Positions 16,045-24,630 are shown, counted from the first letter of the stretch. The stretch: DNA of 44,402 nt from an uncultured Pelagibacteraceae bacterium (GCA_902533775.1 CACANA010000007.1:1-44402), one strand, 5' to 3'. Made by a program: numbers and translations. Notes: generated by a model not told the origin, from the letters alone.

Positions 16045-16932
16045 ATGAACAATAAAGTCTTCATCTCATGCGCAGTTACAGGATCTGGTGATACAGCAAG
16101 CAAACATCCTGATTTGCCCAAAACTCCAGAACAAATTGCAAAAGCAGCAATAGAGTCTGCAAAAGCTGGTGCTGCTATTGCTCATATTCATGTTAGAGAG
16201 GAAGATGGAACTCCAAGTAGAAGACTCGAGCTTTATAAAGAAGTAGTTGATAGAGTAAGATCATCTGAAACTGATGTTATTCTTAATCTTACAACAGGAA
16301 TGGGTGGTGATTTAGATATAGGCCAAGGCAAAAACCCTTTAGAATTTGGTCCGATGACAGACATGGCAAATGTAATGGAGAGAATTGCGAATGCTGAACA
16401 ATTTCTTCCAGAAATATGTACACTTGATTGTGGTACATTAAATTTTGGAGACAGTTCTGTTATTACAGTTAATACACCTAACGATTTGAGAAAAGCTGCA
16501 AAAAAGCTAATGGAAATAAAAGTTAAACCTGAAATAGAAGCTTTTGATTTGGGAAATATGTGGTTTGGAGCTCAGTTATATAAAGAGGGATTGTTAAGTG
16601 ATCCACCTCTTTTTCAAATGTGTTTAGGAATTCCGTGGGGAGCACCCGCAACACCATTGGCTATGCAAGCAATGAAAGATATAATGCCCAAAGAAGGCAT
16701 ATGGTCAGGTTTTGCAATATCTAAAAATGAAATGCCATATGTTGCACAAACTGTAGTAATGGGAGGTAACCCAAGAGTTGGATTAGAGGATAATTTATAT
16801 TTATCTAGAGGTAAATTAGCAACAAATCCTCAATTAGTTGAGAAAGCTATAAGAATAGTTACAGATCTTGGTGTAGAGATTATGTCACCTTCAGAAACAA
16901 GAGAAAAATTAAAACTTGTAAAACACAAGTAA
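16045..16932 (+). CDS. BKACE family beta-keto acid cleavage enzyme, probably 3-dehydrocarnitine cleavage
   Basis: A 295-residue DUF849/BKACE TIM-barrel protein. The zinc-binding H47-x-H49 lies in GAAIAHIHVREEDGTPS, and the family block LNLTTGMGG and the late NPRVGLEDNLYLSRG are present. BKACE enzymes condense a beta-keto acid with acetyl-CoA, yielding acetoacetate and a new acyl-CoA. The carnitine member turns 3-dehydrocarnitine into betainyl-CoA. The carnitine-dehydrogenase-like gene overlapping its stop by one base supports this substrate. It starts the plus-strand operon opposite the CitE-like operon. Confidence 0.85.
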   Translation: MNNKVFISCAVTGSGDTASKHPDLPKTPEQIAKAAIESAKAGAAIAHIHVREEDGTPSRRLELYKEVVDRVRSSETDVILNLTTGMGGDLDIGQGKNPLEFGPMTDMANVMERIANAEQFLPEICTLDCGTLNFGDSSVITVNTPNDLRKAAKKLMEIKVKPEIEAFDLGNMWFGAQLYKEGLLSDPPLFQMCLGIPWGAPATPLAMQAMKDIMPKEGIWSGFAISKNEMPYVAQTVVMGGNPRVGLEDNLYLSRGKLATNPQLVEKAIRIVTDLGVEIMSPSETREKLKLVKHK

Positions 16933-17873
16933 TGTCAAAAATTAAAACTGTGGGAATTGTTGGAACCGGTGTAATAGGGACTGGATGGATAATAAGAAAT
17001 TTAGCACACAATAAAATCGTTCATGCATATGATCAAAATAAAAATCTTAAAAGTTATGTTTTAAAAGAGATAAAAAGAACATCAAAAAGTATAAAAAAAC
17101 TTTTTGGAAAAAAGATTTTAATTAAAAATTTAAAATTTTTTAATTCACTTGAAAAAGCTCTTGTAAATGTCGATTTTGTTCAAGAAAGTGTATTAGAAAA
17201 TTATAAAGTTAAAACCGATTTGATACACAAAATTTCAAAATATGTAAAATCGGATATAATTATTTCCTCAAGCTCCTCAGGACTTTTACCCTCTAAAATT
17301 TTTTCTAAGAGTGAAAATCCACAAAGAGGCATAATTGGGCATCCATTTAATCCAGCATATTTGTTGCCAGCAGTTGAAATAGTTCCTGGAAAAAAAACCA
17401 CAAAAAAGTTTCTTTTAGATGCAAATAAATATTACAAATCAATCTCAATGAAGCCAATTATGCTTAAAAAAGAATTACCAGGTTATCTATCAGATAGACT
17501 CCAAGAAGCATTGTGGAGAGAAGGTTTGCATATAATTAACGAAAATTATGCAACAACTCAAGAATTAGATCGTGCAATAGAAGATGGACCAGGTCTAAGA
17601 TACTCAATAATGGGTACCTTTTTAACCTTTCATCTTGCAGGAGGTAATGAAGGAATGAAACATATGTTAAAGCAATTTGGTCCAGCTTTAAAATTACCTT
17701 GGACAAAATTAAAAGCTCCAAAATTAACAAATAAATTATCTAATAAACTTATATCAGGCACAAAAAAACAGGCTAAGGGTAAATCAATAAATATGCTTTC
17801 AAATATTAGGGACCAATATTTAGTTGATGTCTTAAAAATTAGAAAAAAATACGAGAATAAAATTAGAAATTGA
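16932..17873 (+). CDS. L-carnitine dehydrogenase-like 3-hydroxyacyl-CoA dehydrogenase family protein
   Basis: NAD-dependent dehydrogenase of 313 residues. The Rossmann motif GIVGTGVIGTGW (8-19) is followed by SSSSSGLLPSKI (112-123) and GHPFNPAYLLPAVEIVPG (136-153), the block typical of carnitine dehydrogenases, with catalytic His137. The C-terminal helical domain contains the ALWREGLHI and DGPGLRYSIMGTFL segments. The reaction would be L-carnitine to 3-dehydrocarnitine. Some homologues carry a fused thioesterase domain; here the thioesterase is separate on the opposite strand. The start overlaps the BKACE stop by one base. Confidence 0.85.
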   Translation: MSKIKTVGIVGTGVIGTGWIIRNLAHNKIVHAYDQNKNLKSYVLKEIKRTSKSIKKLFGKKILIKNLKFFNSLEKALVNVDFVQESVLENYKVKTDLIHKISKYVKSDIIISSSSSGLLPSKIFSKSENPQRGIIGHPFNPAYLLPAVEIVPGKKTTKKFLLDANKYYKSISMKPIMLKKELPGYLSDRLQEALWREGLHIINENYATTQELDRAIEDGPGLRYSIMGTFLTFHLAGGNEGMKHMLKQFGPALKLPWTKLKAPKLTNKLSNKLISGTKKQAKGKSINMLSNIRDQYLVDVLKIRKKYENKIRN

Positions 17874-18283
17874 TGAAAGAAAAAATTTTTATAAATAAAA
17901 CTGGTGGATGTATCTGTGGAAATATAACTTTTAACGTCAAGCTTGATGAAGTTCCTTTAGTTTTCAATTGTCATTGCATTGATTGTAGAAAAAAAATAGG
18001 CGGAATGATGACAATAATACTGCTTAGAGACGGAGCAATAGATATAGATAAATCAAAATTGAAAATTTATGAACACGAAGGAGGCAGTGGTAATAAAATA
18101 AAAAAACATTTTTGTGGAAAGTGCGCAGCACCAATTTTGACTTATGTGGAAAAGTACAAGAAATACTATTTATATGCAGGTTTACTGGATGATATCAGTT
18201 TTTTAAAAAAAGCAGAAAATATACATTTTAAAGAGTCTCATTTCCCATTTATGGAAGTAAATGAAAAAAATATTAAAGTTTAG
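17873..18283 (+). CDS. GFA/CENP-V domain zinc protein (second copy)
   Basis: A 136-residue GFA-family protein with C13-x-C15 (GGCICGN), C33-x-C35-x2-C38 (CHCIDC) and a later HFCGKCAAP pair as zinc ligands. The ATG at 17873 overlaps the preceding TGA by one base; a TTG at 17870 would add one residue, but the ATG is preferred. It closes the BKACE-dehydrogenase operon and ends 3 bases before the convergent SDR stop. Function is unknown. A role in handling a C1 or thiol adduct released from methylated amines is conceivable but unproven. Confidence 0.82.
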   Translation: MKEKIFINKTGGCICGNITFNVKLDEVPLVFNCHCIDCRKKIGGMMTIILLRDGAIDIDKSKLKIYEHEGGSGNKIKKHFCGKCAAPILTYVEKYKKYYLYAGLLDDISFLKKAENIHFKESHFPFMEVNEKNIKV

Positions 18284-18286
18284 TTG

Positions 18287-19072
18287 TTAGTGCATTCTCA
18301 AAGTGTTGCCGTCTACTGCAATTACTTGCCCAGATATTCTTGGAGCATCATTAGAAATTAGAAAGCTACAAATTTTTCCAATGTCGTCTTCGTATACCCA
18401 AGTATTCATTGATGTCATTGAAACAAATTCTTTTTCTATTAATTTTTTTGAAACATTTAAAAATTTAGATTTATCTCTTATGACTCTTCCCATTCTATCT
18501 CCTTTAATTGTTCCTGGACAAATAGCATTTACTCTAATTTTAAATTTTCCTAGTTCCATTGCCAATGTTTTAGTTATACCAACAACTGCCCACTTACTTG
18601 CACAGTAAGGAGATCTTAATGGAAATCCAAATATACCTGCGGTTGATGATAAATTTATTATTGCTCCGCCTTTATTTTTTTTAAGCATTGGAATTGAATA
18701 CTTTGAAAAATAAAAATGGCTTATAACATTCACCTTTAAAGTATTTTCCCAATCTTTACTTTTCAATTTTTCGAGTGTTCCAGTTGGCCCAGCAATTCCA
18801 ACATTATTAATAAGAGCATCAATTTTTTTTGTTTTTTTTAATACTTTGGTAAAAAAATTCTTTACCTGGTTCTCGTCTGAGGCATCACATTGAAAAACAA
18901 ATAATTTTTTATTATTTAGTTTGTGCTTTTTGCATTTGTTAAGAAAAGTGGCATTGATATCACAAAGATATACTGTTGCACCTTTCTCTAAAAATATTTT
19001 TGCCGAACTCCAGCCTATCCCTGAACCTCCAGCAGATATAACTATTCTTTTGTTTTTTAAATCAATGCTCAT
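18287..19072 (-). CDS. short-chain dehydrogenase/reductase (SDR)
   Basis: A classical SDR of 261 residues. The cofactor motif is SAGGSGIG at residues 13-20, the structural NNVG at 89-92, and the catalytic set is Ser142/143 with Y156-x3-K160 (YCASK). The C-terminal SGQVIAVDGN is standard for 3-oxoacyl-ACP-reductase-like SDRs. The substrate is unknown; in this neighbourhood a hydroxy acid or amino alcohol is plausible. It is 4 bases downstream of a proV-type gene on the same strand, indicating cotranscription with a transporter ATPase. Confidence 0.86.
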   Translation of the reverse strand: MSIDLKNKRIVISAGGSGIGWSSAKIFLEKGATVYLCDINATFLNKCKKHKLNNKKLFVFQCDASDENQVKNFFTKVLKKTKKIDALINNVGIAGPTGTLEKLKSKDWENTLKVNVISHFYFSKYSIPMLKKNKGGAIINLSSTAGIFGFPLRSPYCASKWAVVGITKTLAMELGKFKIRVNAICPGTIKGDRMGRVIRDKSKFLNVSKKLIEKEFVSMTSMNTWVYEDDIGKICSFLISNDAPRISGQVIAVDGNTLRMH

Positions 19073-19076
19073 AATT

Positions 19077-20102
19077 TTAAGATTTGCTCAAAGAGTGTTG
19101 TAACTCTTTATTAGTGATATATCCTTTAACATTTCCTTGTTTATCAACCACCTCGCAATTGGCATTATTACAAACAACTTGTGGCAAAAACTCCTCAATA
19201 AACTGGTCTTCATGTATTTTAATAAGATTATTTTTTTCTTCATTAGTTGTTTCATTTATTGATTTCATTATAATTTTAGCTTTAATCACTTTTGCTCTAT
19301 TTACATCCTTAACAAAAGCTTCAACATAATCATCAGCTGGATTCATAATAATATCTACAGGGGTTCCAACTTGAACAAGCTTGCCAGCATTAAGAATTCC
19401 AATGTGATCACCAAGCTTTAATGACTCATCTAAGTCATGAGTAATAAATACAATAGTTTTTTTCAGTTCCGATTGAAGAGCTAGTAACTGTTTTTGCATA
19501 TCACTTCTAATTAAAGGATCTAAAGCTGAAAAAGCTTCATCCATTAACATTATATCTGTATCAGTTGCCAATGCTCTTGCAAGTCCAACTCGTTGTTGCA
19601 TACCTCCAGATAACTGATTTGGAAATTGATTTTCAAAACCTGTTAATCCAACAGATTCAATTTTTTCCATAGACACATTGTTTCTCTTTTCAAGTTCTAC
19701 ACCTTGCATTTCAAGTCCATATCCAACATTTTGCAATACTGTTTTGTGAGGAAACAAACCGAACCTTTGAAACACCATACTCATTTTATGTCGTCTAAAA
19801 TCAATTAGCTCTTCTTTTTTAAGGCTCATTACATTAGTTCCTTCAATTAGGATTTCACCATCAGTTGGATCTATTAATCTATTTAAATGTCTTATGAGAG
19901 TTGATTTACCCGAACCCGATAAACCCATACAAACAAATGTTTCACCTTCATTAATTTTTAGAGTCACATTGTCTAGTCCAACTGTGTGACCTGTTTTTTC
20001 TAAAATTTCTTCCTTACTTGAACCATCTTTGACCATCTGCAAAACACTGGATGGTTTTGGACCAAATATTTTAAATACATTATTTATTTCAATTTTAGAC
20101 AT
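19077..20102 (-). CDS. proV: glycine betaine/proline-type ABC transporter ATPase ProV (first)
   Basis: A 341-residue ATPase of the ProV/OpuAA class. It has the class-specific N-terminal region before the core (KTGHTVGLDNVTL), Walker A GLSGSGKST, Q-loop MVFQRFGLFPHKTVL, signature LSGGMQQRVGLARAL and Walker B LMDEAFSALDPL. The last roughly 90 residues resemble a reduced CBS-type regulatory domain. No permease is adjacent, but a fused ProW and ProX lie 1.3-4.5 kb away. It diverges from the gamma-butyrobetaine-hydroxylase-like gene across 117 bases and is followed by the SDR. Confidence 0.9.
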   Translation of the reverse strand: MSKIEINNVFKIFGPKPSSVLQMVKDGSSKEEILEKTGHTVGLDNVTLKINEGETFVCMGLSGSGKSTLIRHLNRLIDPTDGEILIEGTNVMSLKKEELIDFRRHKMSMVFQRFGLFPHKTVLQNVGYGLEMQGVELEKRNNVSMEKIESVGLTGFENQFPNQLSGGMQQRVGLARALATDTDIMLMDEAFSALDPLIRSDMQKQLLALQSELKKTIVFITHDLDESLKLGDHIGILNAGKLVQVGTPVDIIMNPADDYVEAFVKDVNRAKVIKAKIIMKSINETTNEEKNNLIKIHEDQFIEEFLPQVVCNNANCEVVDKQGNVKGYITNKELQHSLSKS

Positions 20103-20116
20103 TCGAACAAACTTAA

Positions 20117-20131
20117 TTGTTATCTTAACAA
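20117..20131. promoter_or_regulatory. possible operator in the proV / dioxygenase divergent region
   Basis: TTGTTA and TAACAA form perfect 6-bp arms around TCT, 14 bases upstream of the minus-strand proV start. The half-site matches the palindrome before the Liv-type binding-protein gene (TTGTTAACAA core), which hints at a shared regulator. The sequence is A+T-rich, so chance is a serious alternative. Confidence 0.28.
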
Positions 20132-20205
20132 ATAACTTAACGCTAATAAATCTCTCAAAAAATATTAAGTCAACTATTAATTGAATTGAAATGTGAATTA
20201 TTTTA

Positions 20206-20211
20206 TATAAT
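20206..20211 (+). promoter_or_regulatory. candidate -10 box immediately before the dioxygenase start
   Basis: A perfect TATAAT ends 8 bases before the ATG at 20220. A TTGAAT at 20181 would be a -35 with a 19-base spacer. If used, transcription would begin at or within a base or two of the start codon, producing an essentially leaderless mRNA. No ribosome-binding site is visible there. Confidence 0.3.
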
Positions 20212-20219
20212 CATTATTT

Positions 20220-21344
20220 ATGCACTCAATTTCAAAAATCTCAAAAAGTGGGACTTATCTCCAAGTAATTTGGGATGACGGGAAAGAAAGTAAATTTAAT
20301 TATATGTGGCTGAGAGATAATTGTCCAACAGCACACGATAAAGATTCTAGGCATCGAATGTTTAATATTTTAGATGTTTCAGAAAATATAAACCCAAAAA
20401 AATATAATCTTAATAGTGATGGTAAATTAGAAATAGAGTGGAGTGAGGGAAATCATGTAAGCCATTATGATATTAATTGGCTTAGAGAAAATTGCTACAC
20501 AATAAAAAATAACGAAGAATACAAATCACCTTATCAATTGTGGGATGGCAGTTTAGAAAAAAATATTGATAGTATATACATAGATCATAATGAAATAATA
20601 TCTTCTGAACAGGGATTAATAAAATGGTTAGAACTTCTTCATTATAAAGGAATAGCCATAGTTTATAATGCTCCAGTAGAAAAAAATTCAGCGTTCCGTG
20701 TTTTAAATAGAATTAGTCACACAAGAGAGACATTTTTTAAAACACCTTTTGAAGTTATAAATATACCAAAACCGAATAACTCAGCTTATACAGCTCATGC
20801 ACTTCAAAATCATATGGATTTACCATGGTTTGAAAATCCTCCTGGTTATCAATTTTTGCATTGTTTAGTTAATTCAGCAAAAGGAGGTGACTCATCAGCA
20901 GTAGATGCATTCGCTGTTGCAGAATATTTAAAGAAAAACGACAAAGATACTTTTGATACGCTAACAAAAATTCCTTTAAAGTTTAGAGACAAAGATTACA
21001 CACAAGAAGCTCATAGAAGCTTTTATGGTACTGCAATAAGTCTAACAAAAGATGGTGACTATAATGATGTTAGATTTAGTACTGCAACCATGGACGCTTT
21101 AGATTGTCACCCAGATCAAATGGATAAAGTTTATAAATCTCATCATAAATTTGGAAAACTTTTACACGATGACAAATTTCAAATAAAATTTAGGCTAAGA
21201 CCAGGAGATATATATACATTTAATAATAGAAGAGTACTTCACGGAAGAACAGAATTTGATCCAAATTCTGGACACAGACACCTGCAAGGTTATTACATGG
21301 ATAGAGATGAAATTGTGGGTCGATTAAATTATCTTAAGAAATAA
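20220..21344 (+). CDS. gamma-butyrobetaine dioxygenase / TmpA-like Fe(II)/2-oxoglutarate oxygenase
   Basis: A 374-residue two-domain protein: an N-terminal DUF971-type domain (residues 1-95, WLRDNC at 30-35) and a TauD-fold catalytic domain. The iron ligands are H198-x-D200 (QNHMDLPW) and H341 (NNRRVLHGRTEF); Arg353 near GHRHLQGYYMD fits the 2-oxoglutarate site. It aligns by eye with human BBOX1, retaining aromatic residues (F173, F177, Y190) where BBOX1 has its trimethylammonium cage. The second and third Cys of the N-terminal zinc site are missing. It would hydroxylate gamma-butyrobetaine to carnitine, or, like TmpA, 2-trimethylaminoethylphosphonate. It is next to betaine transport genes. 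Confidence 0.83.
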   Translation: MHSISKISKSGTYLQVIWDDGKESKFNYMWLRDNCPTAHDKDSRHRMFNILDVSENINPKKYNLNSDGKLEIEWSEGNHVSHYDINWLRENCYTIKNNEEYKSPYQLWDGSLEKNIDSIYIDHNEIISSEQGLIKWLELLHYKGIAIVYNAPVEKNSAFRVLNRISHTRETFFKTPFEVINIPKPNNSAYTAHALQNHMDLPWFENPPGYQFLHCLVNSAKGGDSSAVDAFAVAEYLKKNDKDTFDTLTKIPLKFRDKDYTQEAHRSFYGTAISLTKDGDYNDVRFSTATMDALDCHPDQMDKVYKSHHKFGKLLHDDKFQIKFRLRPGDIYTFNNRRVLHGRTEFDPNSGHRHLQGYYMDRDEIVGRLNYLKK

Positions 21345-21380
21345 AAAAAAGGGCTTTGAAAATCAAAGCCCTTTTTATTT
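21343..21380. terminator. bidirectional intrinsic terminator between the dioxygenase and proX
   Basis: A perfect 9-bp stem GGGCTTTGA/TCAAAGCCC (21351-21371) with an AAA loop, flanked by eight A residues upstream and a T-rich run downstream. It therefore functions on both strands for the convergent dioxygenase and proX genes. Confidence 0.92.
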
Positions 21381-21397
21381 AATTTATTTAAAAGTTA

Positions 21398-22402
21398 TTA
21401 TGGAAGCCAACTTTTCCATTTATCTGGATTATTGTCTAACCACTCATTAACAACTTCTTTTACATCTCTTTTCTTAATATCAACTTCAACTAACATTTTA
21501 GCTTGATCAATATTTTGTAAAGACATTTTTTCAAAGAACTTCTTAGCATCAGCATGTTCTGCACTAGCAAAAGTAGCTGGGTTTCCGTAGTTCATAGTGT
21601 AATCTTTTGCCCAACCAGTTGCTGGCCACGCAGCAGTTCCACAATCTTTCCAGTTATTTGCTTCAGTGAAGCTGTCACAAGTTTTGTGTTCTGGAAGTTG
21701 TACACCAACCATATCATACTCACCAAAGAACCAATGCGGTGACCATAGATAAAGTAGGAATGGCTCTTTACGCATGTAAGCAGCTTTTGCTTCTGCGATA
21801 GCAGCAGCTTCTGTTCCAAGTTCATCAGCCTGGAAGTCTATTCCTAAAAGATCAAGTCTTTTTTGGTCATGACAGTTCCAACCTGCAACCGGACATCCAA
21901 TAAGTCTACCTCTCTTACCACTTTCAATTGTTGCAAATTTTGCTTTGTGTTTATTTAAGTCTTTCCAAGTTTTAATACCTAGTTCTTCAGCAGCATATCT
22001 TGGTATCCAGTAGTCTGACATACCGATTATTCCTGCTGTTCCAAGTAAATCTACACTTCCATCACCATTGTATGTCCCAACGACTTTACCTTCGTATATT
22101 AAGTCCTCTTTTAACATAACAGTGTCAGCTTCAGCGTAACTTGGCCAACTTTCGCACGCGAAGTCTAACTCACCTGCAGCGATTGCTTCCCATAGACCAG
22201 TTCCTGAAGGAAATACAGTTTGTTTAATTTTGTATCCCATTTCTCTTTCAAGAATTGCTACGGCAACTTCGCACGTAATTATCCCACCAGTCCAATCTGC
22301 TATAGCTGCGTGAAGTCTTTTGGCTGCATTGGCTTGACCAAAGCTTCCAATTAACAGAGCTACAGAAAGAATTAGTGCTGATATCTTTTTTGATAACTTC
22401 AT
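21398..22402 (-). CDS. proX: glycine betaine/choline-type ABC transporter substrate-binding protein ProX
   Basis: A periplasmic OpuAC-domain binding protein of 334 residues. A Sec signal peptide (KLSKKISALILSVALLIGS) ends at QANA. The mature domain shows AIADWTGGIITCEVAVAIL, the glycine-rich FPSGTGLWEAIAAGELDFACESW, and aromatic-rich stretches such as YLWSPHWFF that can form a quaternary-ammonium cage. A strong GAGAGG ribosome-binding site precedes the ATG. It is downstream of the fused permease on the same strand (86-base gap). The ligand is probably glycine betaine or another trimethylammonium or dimethylsulfonium compound. Confidence 0.9.
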   Translation of the reverse strand: MKLSKKISALILSVALLIGSFGQANAAKRLHAAIADWTGGIITCEVAVAILEREMGYKIKQTVFPSGTGLWEAIAAGELDFACESWPSYAEADTVMLKEDLIYEGKVVGTYNGDGSVDLLGTAGIIGMSDYWIPRYAAEELGIKTWKDLNKHKAKFATIESGKRGRLIGCPVAGWNCHDQKRLDLLGIDFQADELGTEAAAIAEAKAAYMRKEPFLLYLWSPHWFFGEYDMVGVQLPEHKTCDSFTEANNWKDCGTAAWPATGWAKDYTMNYGNPATFASAEHADAKKFFEKMSLQNIDQAKMLVEVDIKKRDVKEVVNEWLDNNPDKWKSWLP

Positions 22403-22414
22403 TTATTTCCTCTC

Positions 22415-22432
22415 TTTTTAATTAATTAAAAA
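22415..22432 (-). promoter_or_regulatory. 18-bp perfect palindrome abutting the proX Shine-Dalgarno site
   Basis: TTTTTAATTAATTAAAAA is perfectly self-complementary and on the minus strand is followed directly by GAGAGG and the proX ATG. It may be an operator or a 7-bp 5' UTR hairpin that stabilises or processes the proX message apart from the permease message. All bases are A or T, so coincidence is possible. Confidence 0.4.
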
Positions 22433-22488
22433 CACATTTTAGATCAAAATGTATTGGTATGTAAACCACACAAATTGTACTATTTGTC

Positions 22489-24609
22489 TTAGCTTATTAA
22501 GCCTAAAGCTTCTCTTTGTTTCTTAGTCCACGCAAGTGTAATTCTATCAATAATAATAGCCAGTAATACTATTCCGATACCAGCTGCTAATCCTCTTCCA
22601 GTATCTGATCTCGCAAGACCATTAAATACTTCTAAACCTAATCCCTTACCACCAATAAGTGGTGTAACTATTTGCATAGCAAAAGCCATTATTACAGTCT
22701 GATTAAATCCAATAACTAAACTTGGAATAGCTAACGGGAACTTAACTTTATTTAATGTTTGAATAAGTGTTCCACCAAATGATCTCGATACTTCAGAGTA
22801 AGTGCCAGAAACCTGTGTTAAACCTAGTGATGTTAATCGAATTATTGGTGGAATTGAATATATTACAGTTGCAAGAACAGCTGACACTGTTCCACCACCA
22901 AAAAACATTAGAACAGGAATTAAATAACAGAAATAAGGAAGTGTTTGCATTGCATCCAACACTACGTTCTGAATATTTCTAAATCTCTCATTGTAAGATG
23001 CAATTATTCCAAGAGGAACTCCTATAACAAAACACAGCACTACAGACACAAGTACTGAGGATAAAGTTATCATTGATTGTGTCCATATTCCACATGCACC
23101 AATGAATAGAAGAAGTACCGCAGTAATTATTGCAAATCTTATTCCAACAGTTACATAACCTAAAGCCGAAAATACTGCTAATGTATACCACCAAGGTATT
23201 TGAGTTAGAAAAACATCTAAAGGTCTTAACAAATTTAAATAAACAAAAGCTCTTAAACCTTTTGCAAAAGAAATAAATCCTGGATTTACAGTCAGGCTTT
23301 CTACTGCATTTGTAATTGGTTGTCTTATTGATAATTTCCATTCTTTTGGAAATGTTCCTATTTCTAAAAAGTAATGATCTATAAATGCAATTAGAAATAA
23401 AACTAAAAAATAAGGAATAACATAATATCTTTTGCTAATAAATTCACCGATGTTTTCAGCTGTAGATTTATTAAAAATTGAAACTAAAAATCTAAATACT
23501 ATTGCTATAGCAGATGTCACTGTTTGACATATGATTTTTAAAATCTTATTTCCAAAACTTAACGGCATTTCTAAAATTTTTGCGATTTGATATTTTTCCC
23601 AACTTTGTGGAAGTAAATAAAATCTTTGAACATCTGAAGGAAGTCTTTCTACATCTTTACTAAACGCTAAACTAAATCTATCAAACATTATCGCCATAAA
23701 TAAAATACATAGCCCACCTTCCATTGCCCAACCAACATCCAATCTTCTTATTGCTTGCCAAACTTGCCCACCAATACCTTCGGCACCTATAAAACATGCA
23801 AGAACCACTAATGCCAATGCCATCATTATTACTTGGTTAATACCCATCATTATACTTGGTAAAGATAATGGAATTTTAATTTTAAATAACAATTGAAGTT
23901 TACTTGAACCAAAGGAAGTTGCAGACTCAATAGTTTGAGCTGGCACTTGTCTTATACCAGTGTTTGTCAATCTTATTATTGGAGGCATTGCATATATCAT
24001 GGTAGCCAATATTGCTGGCGCGCCTCCTATCCCAAAAAAAAATAATGCTGGGAACAAATATACAAATGCTGGCATTACTTGCATAGTATCTAATACTGGC
24101 TTCATGAAATTTTCAAATCTATTACTTTGTGAACACAAGACACCCAGTATAAATCCAAAAAATACACATAATAAAACAGACAGACCCATCAATGCCACTG
24201 TTTGTAAGGATGGTTCCCACATTCCTGTAGCTCCCCAAAAATAAACTACAAAAGAAGAGTAAATTCCCAATCGCAAACCACCCGCAATTATGCAAGGTAT
24301 TACAATTATTGCTGCTATTAAAATCCAAGGAGACTCAAGCAAAAAGTCTTCTAAAAAATAATAAGTTTCTTTTATATAGCTTGCTATAATTTTAGTGACC
24401 CATCTGTAATTTTTTTTTAAATAATCTTCTCCATCGTTCACCCAAGCTGTAAATGTAAATTTATCAGTGACTTCTTTAGGAAATTTTGAAGGCCCTTCAC
24501 TTTGAGTAGATAGCCAGAGTGCTACCAAAAAAACAACTCCAATAATTACATAAGTTATTATGTTTTTTGATTGATTTGATTTATCTATTAAATCAGTTCT
24601 AGTAGCCAT
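22489..24609 (-). CDS. proW: fused double glycine betaine/proline-type ABC permease (ProW-ProW)
   Basis: A 706-residue inner-membrane protein containing two complete BPD_transp_1 permease domains in tandem. The first spans about residues 130-330, with EAA loop IESATSFGSSKLQLLFKIKI. The second spans about 480-700, with YSEVSRSFGGTLIQTLNKVK. Both end in an FNQ/INQ...G(G/L)xGL type helix and a IxxDR-xxLAW/F segment. Single ProW proteins are about half to two thirds this length. The two halves are clearly diverged, so the fusion is old. The gene diverges from the second proV and precedes proX. Confidence 0.9.
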   Translation of the reverse strand: MATRTDLIDKSNQSKNIITYVIIGVVFLVALWLSTQSEGPSKFPKEVTDKFTFTAWVNDGEDYLKKNYRWVTKIIASYIKETYYFLEDFLLESPWILIAAIIVIPCIIAGGLRLGIYSSFVVYFWGATGMWEPSLQTVALMGLSVLLCVFFGFILGVLCSQSNRFENFMKPVLDTMQVMPAFVYLFPALFFFGIGGAPAILATMIYAMPPIIRLTNTGIRQVPAQTIESATSFGSSKLQLLFKIKIPLSLPSIMMGINQVIMMALALVVLACFIGAEGIGGQVWQAIRRLDVGWAMEGGLCILFMAIMFDRFSLAFSKDVERLPSDVQRFYLLPQSWEKYQIAKILEMPLSFGNKILKIICQTVTSAIAIVFRFLVSIFNKSTAENIGEFISKRYYVIPYFLVLFLIAFIDHYFLEIGTFPKEWKLSIRQPITNAVESLTVNPGFISFAKGLRAFVYLNLLRPLDVFLTQIPWWYTLAVFSALGYVTVGIRFAIITAVLLLFIGACGIWTQSMITLSSVLVSVVLCFVIGVPLGIIASYNERFRNIQNVVLDAMQTLPYFCYLIPVLMFFGGGTVSAVLATVIYSIPPIIRLTSLGLTQVSGTYSEVSRSFGGTLIQTLNKVKFPLAIPSLVIGFNQTVIMAFAMQIVTPLIGGKGLGLEVFNGLARSDTGRGLAAGIGIVLLAIIIDRITLAWTKKQREALGLIS

Positions 24610-24630
24610 GTTCGCAAATTAAAATAAATA

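Noticed and set aside
18303..18608. 101-codon plus-strand frame opposite the SDR gene
   Set aside because: It lies entirely antisense to conserved SDR motifs including the catalytic YxxxK, with no independent evidence of coding.
23960..24244. 94-codon plus-strand frame and 22988-23341 minus-strand alternative frame inside the fused permease gene
   Set aside because: Both are shadows of the 706-codon permease gene; compositions are unlike real proteins (for example runs of Asn/Cys/Trp) and neither has a start signal.
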